Assembly (NCBI RefSeq): GCF_963675455.1
Contig: NZ_OY776217.1
Coordinates: forward strand, 1,784,001 to 1,848,000
From: Emcibacter sp.
GTDB lineage: Bacteria > Pseudomonadota > Alphaproteobacteria > Sphingomonadales > Emcibacteraceae
Length of the DNA: 64,000 nt
Direction of reading: 5' to 3'
A program made the position numbers and the translations under genes. Shown one piece after another: positions 43,508 through 52,754 of the stretch (its first letter is position 1; every line of letters starts with the position of its first letter). The notes under the pieces are model-generated. The model searched no databases, was not told the origin of the DNA, and saw only the letters and a program-made list of their open reading frames with translations.

Positions 43508-43944
43508 CAACCGGATACCTTCTGTTTCTCACAGGCCATCCGAATGATCCTGATCGTATCATCCCAAAGGCCATAGTCAGGAAGATCGGCAAGAGGAACC
43601 CATCTGGCCTCTTTAGCGTCGTCACCGGCCCGGATCTCGCCGTTTTCATATCGGGCGGTATAGTCAATCAGTGTATAATGGTGGCGGATGCTGTTATTGT
43701 CGTCCCGGTCAATGAAATCCAGTGCATCCACCAGTTTCAGGTCGGTGAACCGGATTCCTGTTTCCTCCAGGACCTCCCGGGCTGCCGTTTCTTCCAGTGG
43801 TTCGCCCACATCCTGGGCACCGCCGGGGATCGACCACTGATTCAGTTTGGGTGGTTTCGAGCGCCGGATCAGCAGGACATTTTCCCCTTTGAAAACCACC
43901 ACGCCGACAGCCACGATGGGCCGGTCCGGATAATCCCTTTTCAT
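43507..43944 (-). CDS. Nudix hydrolase
   Basis: 145 residues from the ATG at 43944, chosen because AGGAG stands just upstream; a longer frame begins at 44007. The Nudix box is GGAQDVGEPLEETAAREVLEETGI, complete with the REVLEE core that binds metal. The family cleaves nucleoside-diphosphate-linked compounds, such as ADP-ribose or oxidised nucleotides. It opens the small-gene run that ends at eipA. Confidence 0.88.
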   Translation of the reverse strand: MKRDYPDRPIVAVGVVVFKGENVLLIRRSKPPKLNQWSIPGGAQDVGEPLEETAAREVLEETGIRFTDLKLVDALDFIDRDDNNSIRHHYTLIDYTARYENGEIRAGDDAKEARWVPLADLPDYGLWDDTIRIIRMACEKQKVSG

Positions 43945-44018
43945 TCTTTGCGTCTCCTGTATTTTGGGACTATTGGAAATAATGAACCGTTTGGCAAGGA
44001 TAAACACGGGAACAATTT

Positions 44019-44768
44019 ATGTGCGGCAGATATTCCCTGGCCAGTGACGCCTATAAAAAATTTCTTGAATTTATGGGACTCTCCGACAACAGCCGGGTGC
44101 CATCCCGTTTTAATGTCGCGCCGTTGCAACCAATCCCGGTGATCCGCCTCAGCGGATCTGACAGGGACCAGGCGATCCGGCCCGAAAGCCCGCTGCCAGC
44201 GAAGGAGGTCGCCCTGATGCGCTGGGGACTGGTGCCGAACTGGGCAAAGGAATTACAGAAAGGCAAGCCGCTGATCAATGCCCGCAGCGAAACCATCGCC
44301 GACAAGCCGTCCTTCCGCAGCCCCTTTCGCCGCCGCCGCTGCCTGATCCCGGCGGACGGGTTTTATGAATGGAAAAAAAGTGGCGCCTCTCCGGTGCCCT
44401 ATCATATCTGCCTGCCGGACCATGCCCCCTTTGCCTTTGCCGGAATCTGGGAAATCTGGATGGGCCCGCACGGGGAGGACTGGCTGGAGACGGTCAGCAT
44501 TGTCACCAAGCCGGCCACAGGAAAAATAAGGGATATTCATAATCGCATGCCGGTGATGCCCCATCCTGATGATTATGACCTGTGGCTCAGGCCGGCCGAT
44601 CCCCCGGACCGGCATATCTTTGACAAGCTGTCTACGGCACTGGAAGACCGGTTCGGTTATTACCGGGTTTCTCCCTATGTGAACAGCGCCCGCCATGACG
44701 GGCCCGTCTGCCGCGAACCGGCCACCGATCCGGAAGAGGACGGCAGGGGCCAGTTCGGTCTGTTCTGA
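44019..44768 (+). CDS. yedK: SRAP-domain protein (YedK/HMCES family)
   Basis: 249 residues with catalytic Cys2 exposed after Met1 removal (MCGRYSLAS), plus INARSETI, RRCLIPADGFYEWKK and DIHNRMPVMP, where the glutamate and histidine complete the active site. SRAP proteins form a covalent link to abasic sites in single-stranded DNA and shield them during replication. The need for Cys2 fixes the start. It is divergent from the Nudix gene. Confidence 0.93.
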   Translation: MCGRYSLASDAYKKFLEFMGLSDNSRVPSRFNVAPLQPIPVIRLSGSDRDQAIRPESPLPAKEVALMRWGLVPNWAKELQKGKPLINARSETIADKPSFRSPFRRRRCLIPADGFYEWKKSGASPVPYHICLPDHAPFAFAGIWEIWMGPHGEDWLETVSIVTKPATGKIRDIHNRMPVMPHPDDYDLWLRPADPPDRHIFDKLSTALEDRFGYYRVSPYVNSARHDGPVCREPATDPEEDGRGQFGLF

Positions 44769-44779
44769 TTTCTGCTGTT

Positions 44780-45652
44780 TTAGCCGTCTATTTGTTCAAG
44801 AAAGGCGTTGATAGCGGCGACGCTCTGTTCTTCACGAAGGTCGGGTGTGTGGCCCCGGTGGGCGATGGTCACTCCTGTGAATTTCGGATGAAGCTCAGCC
44901 ATTTTTTTGAGGGTTTCGGCAGACAGGATATCACTCAACTTACCGCGCAGGCAGAGGATGGGGATTTCCGCCAGACTCTGGAACAGCGGCCACATATCAA
45001 CCGGCACGGCGGCTTCCTGGCTCTCCCGGACTGCAGTGCCCACATGCGGGTCATAGTCGGCAATGAGGGTGCCGTCTTCCTGCTGCCGGAAGGTATTGTC
45101 GGCGAATTTAAGCCAGTCTTCCTGGGTATAATCGGCAAAGTTGGCGCTGTTCATGGTTTTCAGGATATTGGCCGCCTGGCCCCAGCTGCGCACGGCGGCG
45201 GTTTTACCCACATAGGCCCAGATACGGTCGATCCCGGTCTGCTCGATGACCGGTCCCACATCATTCAGAACAATGGCCTTGACGCGATCCGGCTGGACCG
45301 CTGCCATGGCCATGCCGATCAATCCCCCCATGGAGGTGCCGACCACAACGACCCGGGGAATCGTCATATGATCCATCAGTTCGAACATGTCAGCCACATA
45401 GACGGGGATCTGATAGTTATGATATTCCGGGTCATAGTCCGATTTTCCCCGGCCGCGCACATCCATGCTGATCACGGGACGATCCTTTTGCATTATGCTG
45501 GCAAAATCATGGAAATCCTTGGAATTCCGGGTGATCCCGTGAATGCACAGCAGGGGCGTCTTGCGGCTGCCGCCGTTTTCATAGACGCGGTGATACAGCT
45601 TGAGACCGTCCCGTAATGTGTAGCGGTCTTCCCTGAAGTTCTTCTCACTCAT
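44780..45652 (-). CDS. Alpha/beta-hydrolase
   Basis: 290 residues with the order expected of the fold: LLCIHGITRNSKDF (oxyanion), VISMDVRGRGKSD, the nucleophile serine in VVVGTSMGGLIGMAM, and a C-terminal histidine in TIAHRGHTPDL. It is cytosolic, with no signal peptide. Substrate unknown. It lies 26 bases after the GlcD-like oxidase, on the same strand. Confidence 0.85.
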   Translation of the reverse strand: MSEKNFREDRYTLRDGLKLYHRVYENGGSRKTPLLCIHGITRNSKDFHDFASIMQKDRPVISMDVRGRGKSDYDPEYHNYQIPVYVADMFELMDHMTIPRVVVVGTSMGGLIGMAMAAVQPDRVKAIVLNDVGPVIEQTGIDRIWAYVGKTAAVRSWGQAANILKTMNSANFADYTQEDWLKFADNTFRQQEDGTLIADYDPHVGTAVRESQEAAVPVDMWPLFQSLAEIPILCLRGKLSDILSAETLKKMAELHPKFTGVTIAHRGHTPDLREEQSVAAINAFLEQIDG

Positions 45653-45678
45653 ATTTACACAGCCTCTGGAGTAGGGGG

Positions 45679-47103
45679 TTATTTTACAATACGTCCCGGA
45701 TTCAGAATATTTATTGGATCCATGGTTTTCTTAAGGTTGCGCATCAGGTCAAGGGCGACGGGCGACTTGTAGCGGGTCAGTTCCTCCACCTTCAGCCGGC
45801 CAATGCCATGTTCGGCGCTGATGCTGCCGTCCAGATCATCAACAATGTCATGGACGACCTTGTTGATTTCCTCCCATCGTGCCAGATAGGCGGCCTTGTC
45901 GGCGCCTTCCGGCTGGGTCAGGTTGAAATGAATATTGCCGTCGCCGATATGGCCGAAAGGTACCGGGCGGATGCCGGGAATTGTTCTGTCCACGGCGGCG
46001 GTTGCCCGGTCCAGAAATTCGGGAATTTTCGAGACCGGCACGGCGATGTCATGCTTGATGCTGCCGCCTTCGAATTTCTGGACTTCCGACAGGTTTTCCC
46101 TCAGCGACCAGAGACTGTCCCGCTGCTGTTCGCTCTGGGCGATCACACCGTCCACGACCAGTTCATGTTCCATGGCGGTTTCCATGATCTGCTGGAAAAG
46201 GTTCTCCAGATCAAGGTGCTGCCTGTCCAGTGAAGAGGAACATTCCATCAGGATATACCAGTCATGGGCAGCTTCCAGTGGATCGGTGGCGTCCATATGA
46301 CGGATCAGGAAATCAAGCCCGATGCGGGGTATGATTTCAAACGCCGTGATCAGGTCGCCGCTCATTTTCCGGGCCAGGGTCAGAAGCTCGATCGCGGCTT
46401 GGGGGGACGGGATGGCCAGCAGGGCTGTCTGCCGGTTGAGCGGACGCGGATAGAGTTTCAGGGTGGCGGCGGTGACAATGCCCAATGTACCTTCCGAACC
46501 AATGAAGAACTGCTTCAGGTCATAGCCGGTATTGTCTTTCCTGAGGCCTGTCAGGCCATCCCAGATTTGTCCGTCCGGCAGCACCACTTCAAGCCCCAGC
46601 ACCAGGTCGCGGGTATTGCCGTACTTCAGCACCCCGACACCGCCGGCATTGCTGGAAATATTTCCGCCGATCTGGCAGGTGCCTTCCGAGGCAAGGCTGA
46701 GCGGAAAATAAAGATCCATTTCTTCCGCTATGATTTGCAGATCCGCAAGGATAATACCGGATTCCACGGTGATGGTCTGGTTCAGGGGATCACGCAGGCG
46801 TACCCTGTTCAGGCGTTTCAGGCTGATCAGGATTTCATTACCGCTCTCGTCGGGGATACCGCCGCCGACAAGGCCTGTGTTGCCGCCCTGGGGAACAAGG
46901 GTCAGACAGTTATCATGACAATATCTGACCAAGGCCGCCACCTTGTCGGTGCTGTCCGGCAATAACAACAAGGGAGTTTCGCCCTTATAGAGGTCGCGCC
47001 ATTCCACAAGGTGGGGGGCCAGTATATCGGGGTCGTCCGACCAGCCGCCGGGACCGGCAATTTTCTTCAGCTCTTCCAGATGCTTGTTCGAAGGTTTTGT
47101 CAT
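45679..47103 (-). CDS. FAD-linked D-2-hydroxyacid dehydrogenase (GlcD type)
   Basis: 474 residues with a FAD-binding type 4 domain (LVPQGGNTGLVGGGIPDESGNEI, GNISSNAGGVGVLKYG) and the C-terminal oxidase domain, including GHIGDGNIHFNL and AEHGIGRLKVEEL. The family oxidises D-lactate, glycolate or D-2-hydroxyglutarate, passing electrons to the membrane chain. Its start overlaps the sua5 stop by four bases. Confidence 0.9.
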   Translation of the reverse strand: MTKPSNKHLEELKKIAGPGGWSDDPDILAPHLVEWRDLYKGETPLLLLPDSTDKVAALVRYCHDNCLTLVPQGGNTGLVGGGIPDESGNEILISLKRLNRVRLRDPLNQTITVESGIILADLQIIAEEMDLYFPLSLASEGTCQIGGNISSNAGGVGVLKYGNTRDLVLGLEVVLPDGQIWDGLTGLRKDNTGYDLKQFFIGSEGTLGIVTAATLKLYPRPLNRQTALLAIPSPQAAIELLTLARKMSGDLITAFEIIPRIGLDFLIRHMDATDPLEAAHDWYILMECSSSLDRQHLDLENLFQQIMETAMEHELVVDGVIAQSEQQRDSLWSLRENLSEVQKFEGGSIKHDIAVPVSKIPEFLDRATAAVDRTIPGIRPVPFGHIGDGNIHFNLTQPEGADKAAYLARWEEINKVVHDIVDDLDGSISAEHGIGRLKVEELTRYKSPVALDLMRNLKKTMDPINILNPGRIVK

Positions 47104-48080
47104 TCGCTTTCCCCATCCGGCCGGGGCGCAGCAGCCCGTTCCAGCCGGTCATTGATGGCCAGGCCAAGACCCTGCAGCGGGATAGGCATCACGGCGATTT
47201 CGGCAACACCCATGCCGTCCAGCTCCCTGAGCAGGGAAAATAGCTTGGCGGCCGCTTCCTGCAGGTTGCCGCTGGGGCTCAGGTTGCGCACAATGACGCT
47301 ATCCTTGGGCACCGCCCGGCCAAACGCCAGTAGGGCCTCGCCCGGTTCGGCATGTGTCGCATTAAGCCGCAGGCGGGCATTTGGTGCATAATGGCTTTTT
47401 AACTGACCCGGAGCGACCGGGTTGTCTGCATTTTTGACCAGACGCACCGGCAGTCCGGCGACCAGTTCGATTTCTTTCGGCGTGATCGTGCCCGGTCTCA
47501 GAAGCAGGACTTCCTGACCGCTGACCTGGACAATGGTGGATTCAAGACCTTCCTCGCAGGGGCCGCCATCAAGGATCAGCGGGACTTCTTCTGCCGTAAA
47601 TTCCCGGGCTACATGTTCTGCGGTGGTGGGGCTGATGCGCCCCGATTTGTTGGCGCTGGGGGCGGCAACCGGTCCGCCGAACGTGGTCAGAAGTTCATGG
47701 GCCATCCTGTGGCGGGGAACGCGAACGGCAACAGTATCAAGTCCGGCAGAAACCAGCGGGCTTAACGGACAATATTCTTTTCTGGGCAAGACAAGCGTGA
47801 AGGGGCCCGGCCAGAATTTTTCCGCCAGCCGGCGCGATGTGATATCAAGGGTAACATAGTCTTCGGCGCTTTCAAGGTCGGGGAAATGCACGATCAGCGG
47901 GTTGAACTTCGGCCGTTCCTTGGTTTCGAAAATAGCCGCCACAGCCGTGCCGTTGCAGGCATCGGCGCCCAGGCCGTAAACGGTCTCGGTCGGAAAGGAA
48001 ACCAGTTTGCCCTGTCGCAGGTATTTGGCAGCCAGGGTAAAGTTCACGGAGCTGGCGGTATAGATATTGCTGTATTCCAT
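47100..48080 (-). CDS. sua5: L-threonylcarbamoyladenylate synthase (Sua5 type)
   Basis: 326 residues: a YrdC domain (LVSFPTETVYGLGADACN, later RVPRHRMAHELL and APSANKSGRISPT) plus the C-terminal Sua5 domain that YrdC-only TsaC lacks. It makes threonylcarbamoyl-AMP from threonine, bicarbonate and ATP for the tRNA t6A modification. It is first in a run with the oxidase and the hydrolase. Divergent from the acyl-CoA dehydrogenase gene. Confidence 0.93.
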   Translation of the reverse strand: MEYSNIYTASSVNFTLAAKYLRQGKLVSFPTETVYGLGADACNGTAVAAIFETKERPKFNPLIVHFPDLESAEDYVTLDITSRRLAEKFWPGPFTLVLPRKEYCPLSPLVSAGLDTVAVRVPRHRMAHELLTTFGGPVAAPSANKSGRISPTTAEHVAREFTAEEVPLILDGGPCEEGLESTIVQVSGQEVLLLRPGTITPKEIELVAGLPVRLVKNADNPVAPGQLKSHYAPNARLRLNATHAEPGEALLAFGRAVPKDSVIVRNLSPSGNLQEAAAKLFSLLRELDGMGVAEIAVMPIPLQGLGLAINDRLERAAAPRPDGESE

Positions 48081-48146
48081 ATCTGTTCAGGTGTCTCGGC
48101 TCTTAGTCGCTTAAAACACTTGTTTCAAACGTACGAGTCATGTAAA

Positions 48147-48176
48147 TTGACATTCAAACGATTGTTTGAATATTTG
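48147..48176 (+). promoter_or_regulatory. Promoter with embedded operator for the acyl-CoA dehydrogenase operon
   Basis: A perfect -35 TTGACA (48147-48152) is followed by the 20-base palindrome ATTCAAACgattGTTTGAAT (48152-48171), which fills the 17-18-base spacer, then an ATATTT/TATTTG -10-like box. The placement fits repression by a dimeric regulator such as a TetR protein. Confidence 0.65.
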
Positions 48177-48281
48177 CCTTTTTGTTTTTCAGTGTACTAC
48201 TGAATTTGGTTATTAACACGAAGAAAAACAGAGTGCCAGAGGCGTCAAACAGCAATCAGACAAGTTTTAGGAGATTTAGCG

Positions 48282-50084
48282 TTGGCAGAGTATGTTGCCC
48301 CGACCAGGGAAATTCGTTTTGTACTGGATCATGTTGTCGATCTGGCCGAGCTTGTGAAGCTTGAGCCGTTTCAGGAAATTACAGATGATCTTGTTCAGGC
48401 TGTTCTTGAAGAGGGCGGCAAATTCGCCGCTGAAAAACTTTCTCCCCTTTATGCTGTAGGTGACCGGCAGGGCAGTGTCCTGGACGGCGACAGCGTGAAG
48501 ACGCCGGACGGTTTCAGGGAAGCCTATCAGGCCTATGTGGAGAACGGCTGGAATGGCATTTGCAGTCCTGTCGACTATGGCGGACAGGGCATGCCGCAGG
48601 TCATCGGCACCGCCGTACAGGAAATGATGGCGGGCGCTAACCAGGCTTTTACCCTCTGTCCGATTCTGGGGCAGGGTGCAGTGGAGGCCCTTGAAGCCCA
48701 CGGCACGGAAGAACAGCAACGGATCTATATGGAAAAACTGGTGTCTGGCGAATGGACCGGCACCATGAACCTGACCGAACCGCAGGCCGGATCGGATGTG
48801 GGGGCGCTGCGGACCAGGGCGGAACCGATGCCGGATGGCACCTACCGGATCAACGGCCAGAAGATTTTCATCAGCTGGGGTGAACATGATATGGCGGAAA
48901 ATATCATTCACCTGGTGCTGGCGCGCCTGCCGGGAGCACCGGACGGTACCAAGGGCATCAGCCTGTTTATCGTGCCGAAATATCTGATTAACGAGGATGG
49001 CAGCCTCGGTGAAAAAAATGACCTCAGGGCGGTATCGCTGGAACATAAGATGGGAATACACGCCAGCCCGACCTGTGTCATGTCTTACGGAGACAACGGA
49101 AACTGTGTGGGTTATCTGATTGGTGGCGAAAACCAGGGCATGAGATCCATGTTCACCATGATGAATAATGCCCGGCTTAATGTGGGCATACTCGGCCTGT
49201 GTGCCTCGGAACGGGGCTGGCAGATGGCGCTGGACTATGCCAGAGAGCGTCGCCAGGGCAGGGCGATCGGCGCTACCGGCGAGGGCAAAAGTCCTATCAT
49301 CGAACATGCGGATGTGCGCCGCATGCTGATGACAATCAAATCAACCAACGAAGCAGTGCGGGCGATCATTTATCTCAATGCGCTGTCACTGGATTTCAGC
49401 CGCCATCATCCTGACGGTGAAGTGCGGCGCAAATATCAGGGCCTTGCTGATCTGCTGACGCCCATCAGCAAGGCTTACGGGACGGATACCGGGGTGGAAA
49501 ATGCCTCCCTTGCTGTTCAGGTCTTTGGCGGTATGGGCTATATCGAGGAAACCGGGGTTGCCCAGGTGCTGCGGGATGCCCGTATTCACCCCATTTACGA
49601 GGGCACCAACGGGATCCAGGCTATGGATCTGGTCGGGCGCAAGCTGTCCATGGACGGCGGGGAACACTGGCAGACTTTCCTGGGTATGATTGACGATTTC
49701 CTCTCGGCCATGCCGGAAATTGGTGAACTTGCCCGGTTTAAAGAGAATCTGGTGGTGCTGACATCCCATTGCCGGGAGACGGCGGAGTGGCTGTTTGCCC
49801 GGCAGCAGCAGAATATGCGTGATGTGGCCGCTGGTTCTGTGCCGTTCCTGCGACTGATGAGTATAGTGACAGGCGGTTATCTGATGGCCAGGGCGGCAGT
49901 CGCGGCGCAGACCAGGCTCGAGGCAGGCAACGGAAACGGTGAGGAAGATTTCCTGAGAGCAAAGATTGCCACCGCCCGCTTTTATGGCGAGCAGGTCGTG
50001 CCGACCGCTGTTGGTCTCAAGGACATAATTATGAGCGGGGACAGCCTGTTTTATGCTATAGAAGAAGATCATATGGCGCTGTAG
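48282..50084 (+). CDS. Acyl-CoA dehydrogenase, DmdC-like
   Basis: 600 residues, of the long type with an extra C-terminal domain. The start is TTG with AGGAG nine bases before. Motifs are TMNLTEPQAGSDVG, KIFISWGEHDM, and the C-terminal IYEGTNGIQAMDLVGRK, which holds the catalytic glutamate. Such enzymes oxidise acyl-CoA to enoyl-CoA, some acting on 3-methylmercaptopropionyl-CoA from DMSP. The substrate is undecided. First gene of a run with an SDR and an acyl-CoA ligase. Confidence 0.88.
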   Translation: MAEYVAPTREIRFVLDHVVDLAELVKLEPFQEITDDLVQAVLEEGGKFAAEKLSPLYAVGDRQGSVLDGDSVKTPDGFREAYQAYVENGWNGICSPVDYGGQGMPQVIGTAVQEMMAGANQAFTLCPILGQGAVEALEAHGTEEQQRIYMEKLVSGEWTGTMNLTEPQAGSDVGALRTRAEPMPDGTYRINGQKIFISWGEHDMAENIIHLVLARLPGAPDGTKGISLFIVPKYLINEDGSLGEKNDLRAVSLEHKMGIHASPTCVMSYGDNGNCVGYLIGGENQGMRSMFTMMNNARLNVGILGLCASERGWQMALDYARERRQGRAIGATGEGKSPIIEHADVRRMLMTIKSTNEAVRAIIYLNALSLDFSRHHPDGEVRRKYQGLADLLTPISKAYGTDTGVENASLAVQVFGGMGYIEETGVAQVLRDARIHPIYEGTNGIQAMDLVGRKLSMDGGEHWQTFLGMIDDFLSAMPEIGELARFKENLVVLTSHCRETAEWLFARQQQNMRDVAAGSVPFLRLMSIVTGGYLMARAAVAAQTRLEAGNGNGEEDFLRAKIATARFYGEQVVPTAVGLKDIIMSGDSLFYAIEEDHMAL

Positions 50085-50142
50085 CTTTACCCGGGCTGGG
50101 GATATATCATCAAATACCAATAAACAATAAAACGGGAGTATC

Positions 50143-50982
50143 ATGGTGGGAGATTTAAAAGGTAAGACGATATTTATCACCGGCGGCAGTCGCGGGATCG
50201 GACTGGCAATCGCCAAAAGAGCCGCTGCCGACGGGGCAAATATAACCATTGCGGCCAAATCGACGGAGCCTCATCCAAAGCTCGAGGGAACAATTTATAC
50301 AGCGGCCGAGGAAATCGAGACTGCCGGCGGCAAGGCGCTGCCGCTTGCCGTGGATATCCGGGACGAGGAACTGGTCGCTGGCGCAGTCGCCAAAACGGTG
50401 GAGACCTTTGGCGGTATCGATATCCTGATCAACAACGCCAGTGCCATTTCCCTGACGCCGACCCTGCAGACCGATATGAAACGGTATGATCTGATGCATC
50501 AGATCAATACACGCGGCACCTTCATGGTGTCCAAGGCCTGTATACCCCATCTGAGAAAAGCGGAAAATCCCCATGTGCTGAACCTGTCGCCGCCATTGAA
50601 TATGGAAGCGAAATGGTTTTCGGGTCACGTCGCCTATACCATGGCCAAATTCGGCATGAGCATGTGCGTACTGGGTATGGCTGAGGAATTCAAACGTGAC
50701 GGCATTGCTTTCAACGCCCTGTGGCCGAGAACCGCGATCGCGACGGCGGCGGTTAAAAACCTTCTGGGCGGGGAGGCCGCCGTTCGCGGCAGTCGCCAGC
50801 CCGAGATCATGGCGGATGCCGCCCATATCATCCTCACGCGCAACAGCCGGGAGTTTACCGGTAATTTCTGCATTGATGATGAAACTCTTGCGTCAGAGGG
50901 GATTACGGATCTGACCCCCTATGCCGTTGACCCGACGGCAACTCTGTTGCCGGACTTTTTTGTCGATCCTGTGGCAGGCTAG
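50143..50982 (+). CDS. Short-chain dehydrogenase, HSDL2-like
   Basis: 279 residues with the SDR signature: FITGGSRGIGLAIAKRAA, NNASAISLTP, and YTMAKFGMSM with Tyr and Lys. The upstream serine stands as NLSPPLNME, typical of the hydroxysteroid-dehydrogenase-like 2 group. It probably acts on a fatty-acyl intermediate, in line with its neighbours. CGGGAG precedes the ATG. It ends 16 bases before the ligase gene. Confidence 0.87.
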   Translation: MVGDLKGKTIFITGGSRGIGLAIAKRAAADGANITIAAKSTEPHPKLEGTIYTAAEEIETAGGKALPLAVDIRDEELVAGAVAKTVETFGGIDILINNASAISLTPTLQTDMKRYDLMHQINTRGTFMVSKACIPHLRKAENPHVLNLSPPLNMEAKWFSGHVAYTMAKFGMSMCVLGMAEEFKRDGIAFNALWPRTAIATAAVKNLLGGEAAVRGSRQPEIMADAAHIILTRNSREFTGNFCIDDETLASEGITDLTPYAVDPTATLLPDFFVDPVAG

Positions 50983-50998
50983 GGGAGTGGACGTATCC

Positions 50999-52705
50999 AT
51001 GTCTGAACATATCTGGCTAAAAAGCTATCCGCCGCATGCGGACTGGCACAAGAAATTCCCGCCGGCACCTCTTTTCAGGGTGACCGATGATTCCGTCGCG
51101 GCCTTTGGAGACAAGGTTGCCCTCGAATTCCTCGGCAAGGAAACGACTTACGGCGAACTGGGTGTCATGATTGACAGAATGACCGCAGGGCTGCAGTCAA
51201 TCGGGGTTAAAAAAGGCACCCATGTTGGGATATTCATGCCCAACTGCCCGCAGTTTGTAATCGCCTATTTCGCCATCCTCAAGGCTGGCGGTACGGTGGT
51301 CAATTACAGCCCGCTTTATTCGGTGCCGGAGTTGATGCGGCAGGTCGAGGATTCTGAAACCGATATCATGGTGACCCTTGATCTTGCGGCGCTTTATCCG
51401 CAAATCCGGAAAGTGGCGGAACAAAGCCGCCTCAAAAAGCTTGTGGTCAGTCACTTTGCCTGGGGCTTGCCGTTCCCGAAAAACATCCTGTTCAGGCTTT
51501 TTAAAAGAAGCATGGTATCGGCTGTGGTCAGGGACGATTATCATGTGGATTTTGCCGATCTGGTAAATTGCACAACACCTGCAGTGCCGGTCGAGATCGA
51601 TCCGGACAATGATGTGGCGGTCCTGCAATATACCGGCGGGACGACAGGCGTACCCAAGGGCGCCATGCTGACCCATTCCAATATCCTGATGAATGTGGAG
51701 CAGATGGTGGAATGGACCCATAACCTGGAGCTTGGCAAAGAGGTCCTGCCGGGGTTTTTGCCGTTCTTCCATGTGTTTGCCATGACCGTTGTCATGGTCC
51801 TGAGCCTCAGGGTCGGCGCCCGGATCCCCATCCTGCCCAAGTTCGAACTGGAGGCGGCGGTCAAGCTGATGCGGCGGGAACGGCCGACCATGTTTGCCGG
51901 TGTGCCGACCATGTATACGGCGATGCTGAATTATGGTGGCGGCAAGGATATCGGCCTTGACCGGGTGAAAAATACCATGAGCGGCGGGGCGCCGTTGCCG
52001 ATGGACCTTGCCAAGTCATTCAAGGAAAAAGTCGGCGTGACGGTTACCGAAGGTTACGGTTTGACAGAAGCATCGCCTGTGGTCAGTTCCAACCGTTATG
52101 ACCAGGACAGTGTGATCGGCTCAATCGGCCTGCCGCTGCCGGGCACGGAAATCATTATTGTCGATCGGGAAGATCACTCCAGGATCCTGCCGATAGGAGA
52201 GACCGGCGAAATATGCGTGCGCGGGCCCCAGGTGATGAAGGGCTACTGGAAGCGACCGGAGGCCACTGAGGAAGTCCTGGTCAATGGTGATATGCTGCGG
52301 ACGGGTGATGTGGGCTACATGGCCGAGGACGGTTATACCTATATCATAGACCGGGACAAGGATCTGATCCTGGTCGGCGGTTTCAACGTCTTCCCCCGTG
52401 TTGTGGAAGAAGCCATTATGGAACATCCCGCAGTCAAGGAAGTGACCGTGATCGGAATTCCTGACGATTATCGTGGCGAAAGCCCCAAGGCTTTTGTAAC
52501 ATTGGTGCATCCGGATGAGGATCTGACGGAAAAAGAACTCCTGGCGTTTTTGAAAGAACGTCTCGGCAAGCATGAACTGCCGTCAGCCGTCGAATTCCGG
52601 GAAGAGCTGCCCAAGACCATGATTGGCAAATTGTCCAAGAAGGAGCTTGTGGCGGAGGAAAAAGCCAAATATGAGGCCCGCAAGGAACAGCAGCGGGCGG
52701 GCTGA
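50999..52705 (+). CDS. fadD: Long-chain fatty-acid-CoA ligase
   Basis: 568 residues from the ATG at 50999, since GGGGAG is upstream and the longer frame starts inside the SDR gene. The AMP-binding motif is YTGGTTGVPKGAMLTHSN, with GYGLTEASPVV, GDVGYMAEDGYTYIIDRDKDLI and a C-terminal PKTMIGKLSKKEL lysine. It activates fatty acids for beta-oxidation at the membrane. Third gene of the acyl-CoA module. Confidence 0.9.
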   Translation: MSEHIWLKSYPPHADWHKKFPPAPLFRVTDDSVAAFGDKVALEFLGKETTYGELGVMIDRMTAGLQSIGVKKGTHVGIFMPNCPQFVIAYFAILKAGGTVVNYSPLYSVPELMRQVEDSETDIMVTLDLAALYPQIRKVAEQSRLKKLVVSHFAWGLPFPKNILFRLFKRSMVSAVVRDDYHVDFADLVNCTTPAVPVEIDPDNDVAVLQYTGGTTGVPKGAMLTHSNILMNVEQMVEWTHNLELGKEVLPGFLPFFHVFAMTVVMVLSLRVGARIPILPKFELEAAVKLMRRERPTMFAGVPTMYTAMLNYGGGKDIGLDRVKNTMSGGAPLPMDLAKSFKEKVGVTVTEGYGLTEASPVVSSNRYDQDSVIGSIGLPLPGTEIIIVDREDHSRILPIGETGEICVRGPQVMKGYWKRPEATEEVLVNGDMLRTGDVGYMAEDGYTYIIDRDKDLILVGGFNVFPRVVEEAIMEHPAVKEVTVIGIPDDYRGESPKAFVTLVHPDEDLTEKELLAFLKERLGKHELPSAVEFREELPKTMIGKLSKKELVAEEKAKYEARKEQQRAG

Positions 52706-52754
52706 GGTCAGCCCGTCACCCCTGCCACTCCGGGGCCGGACGGGAAACTACGGG

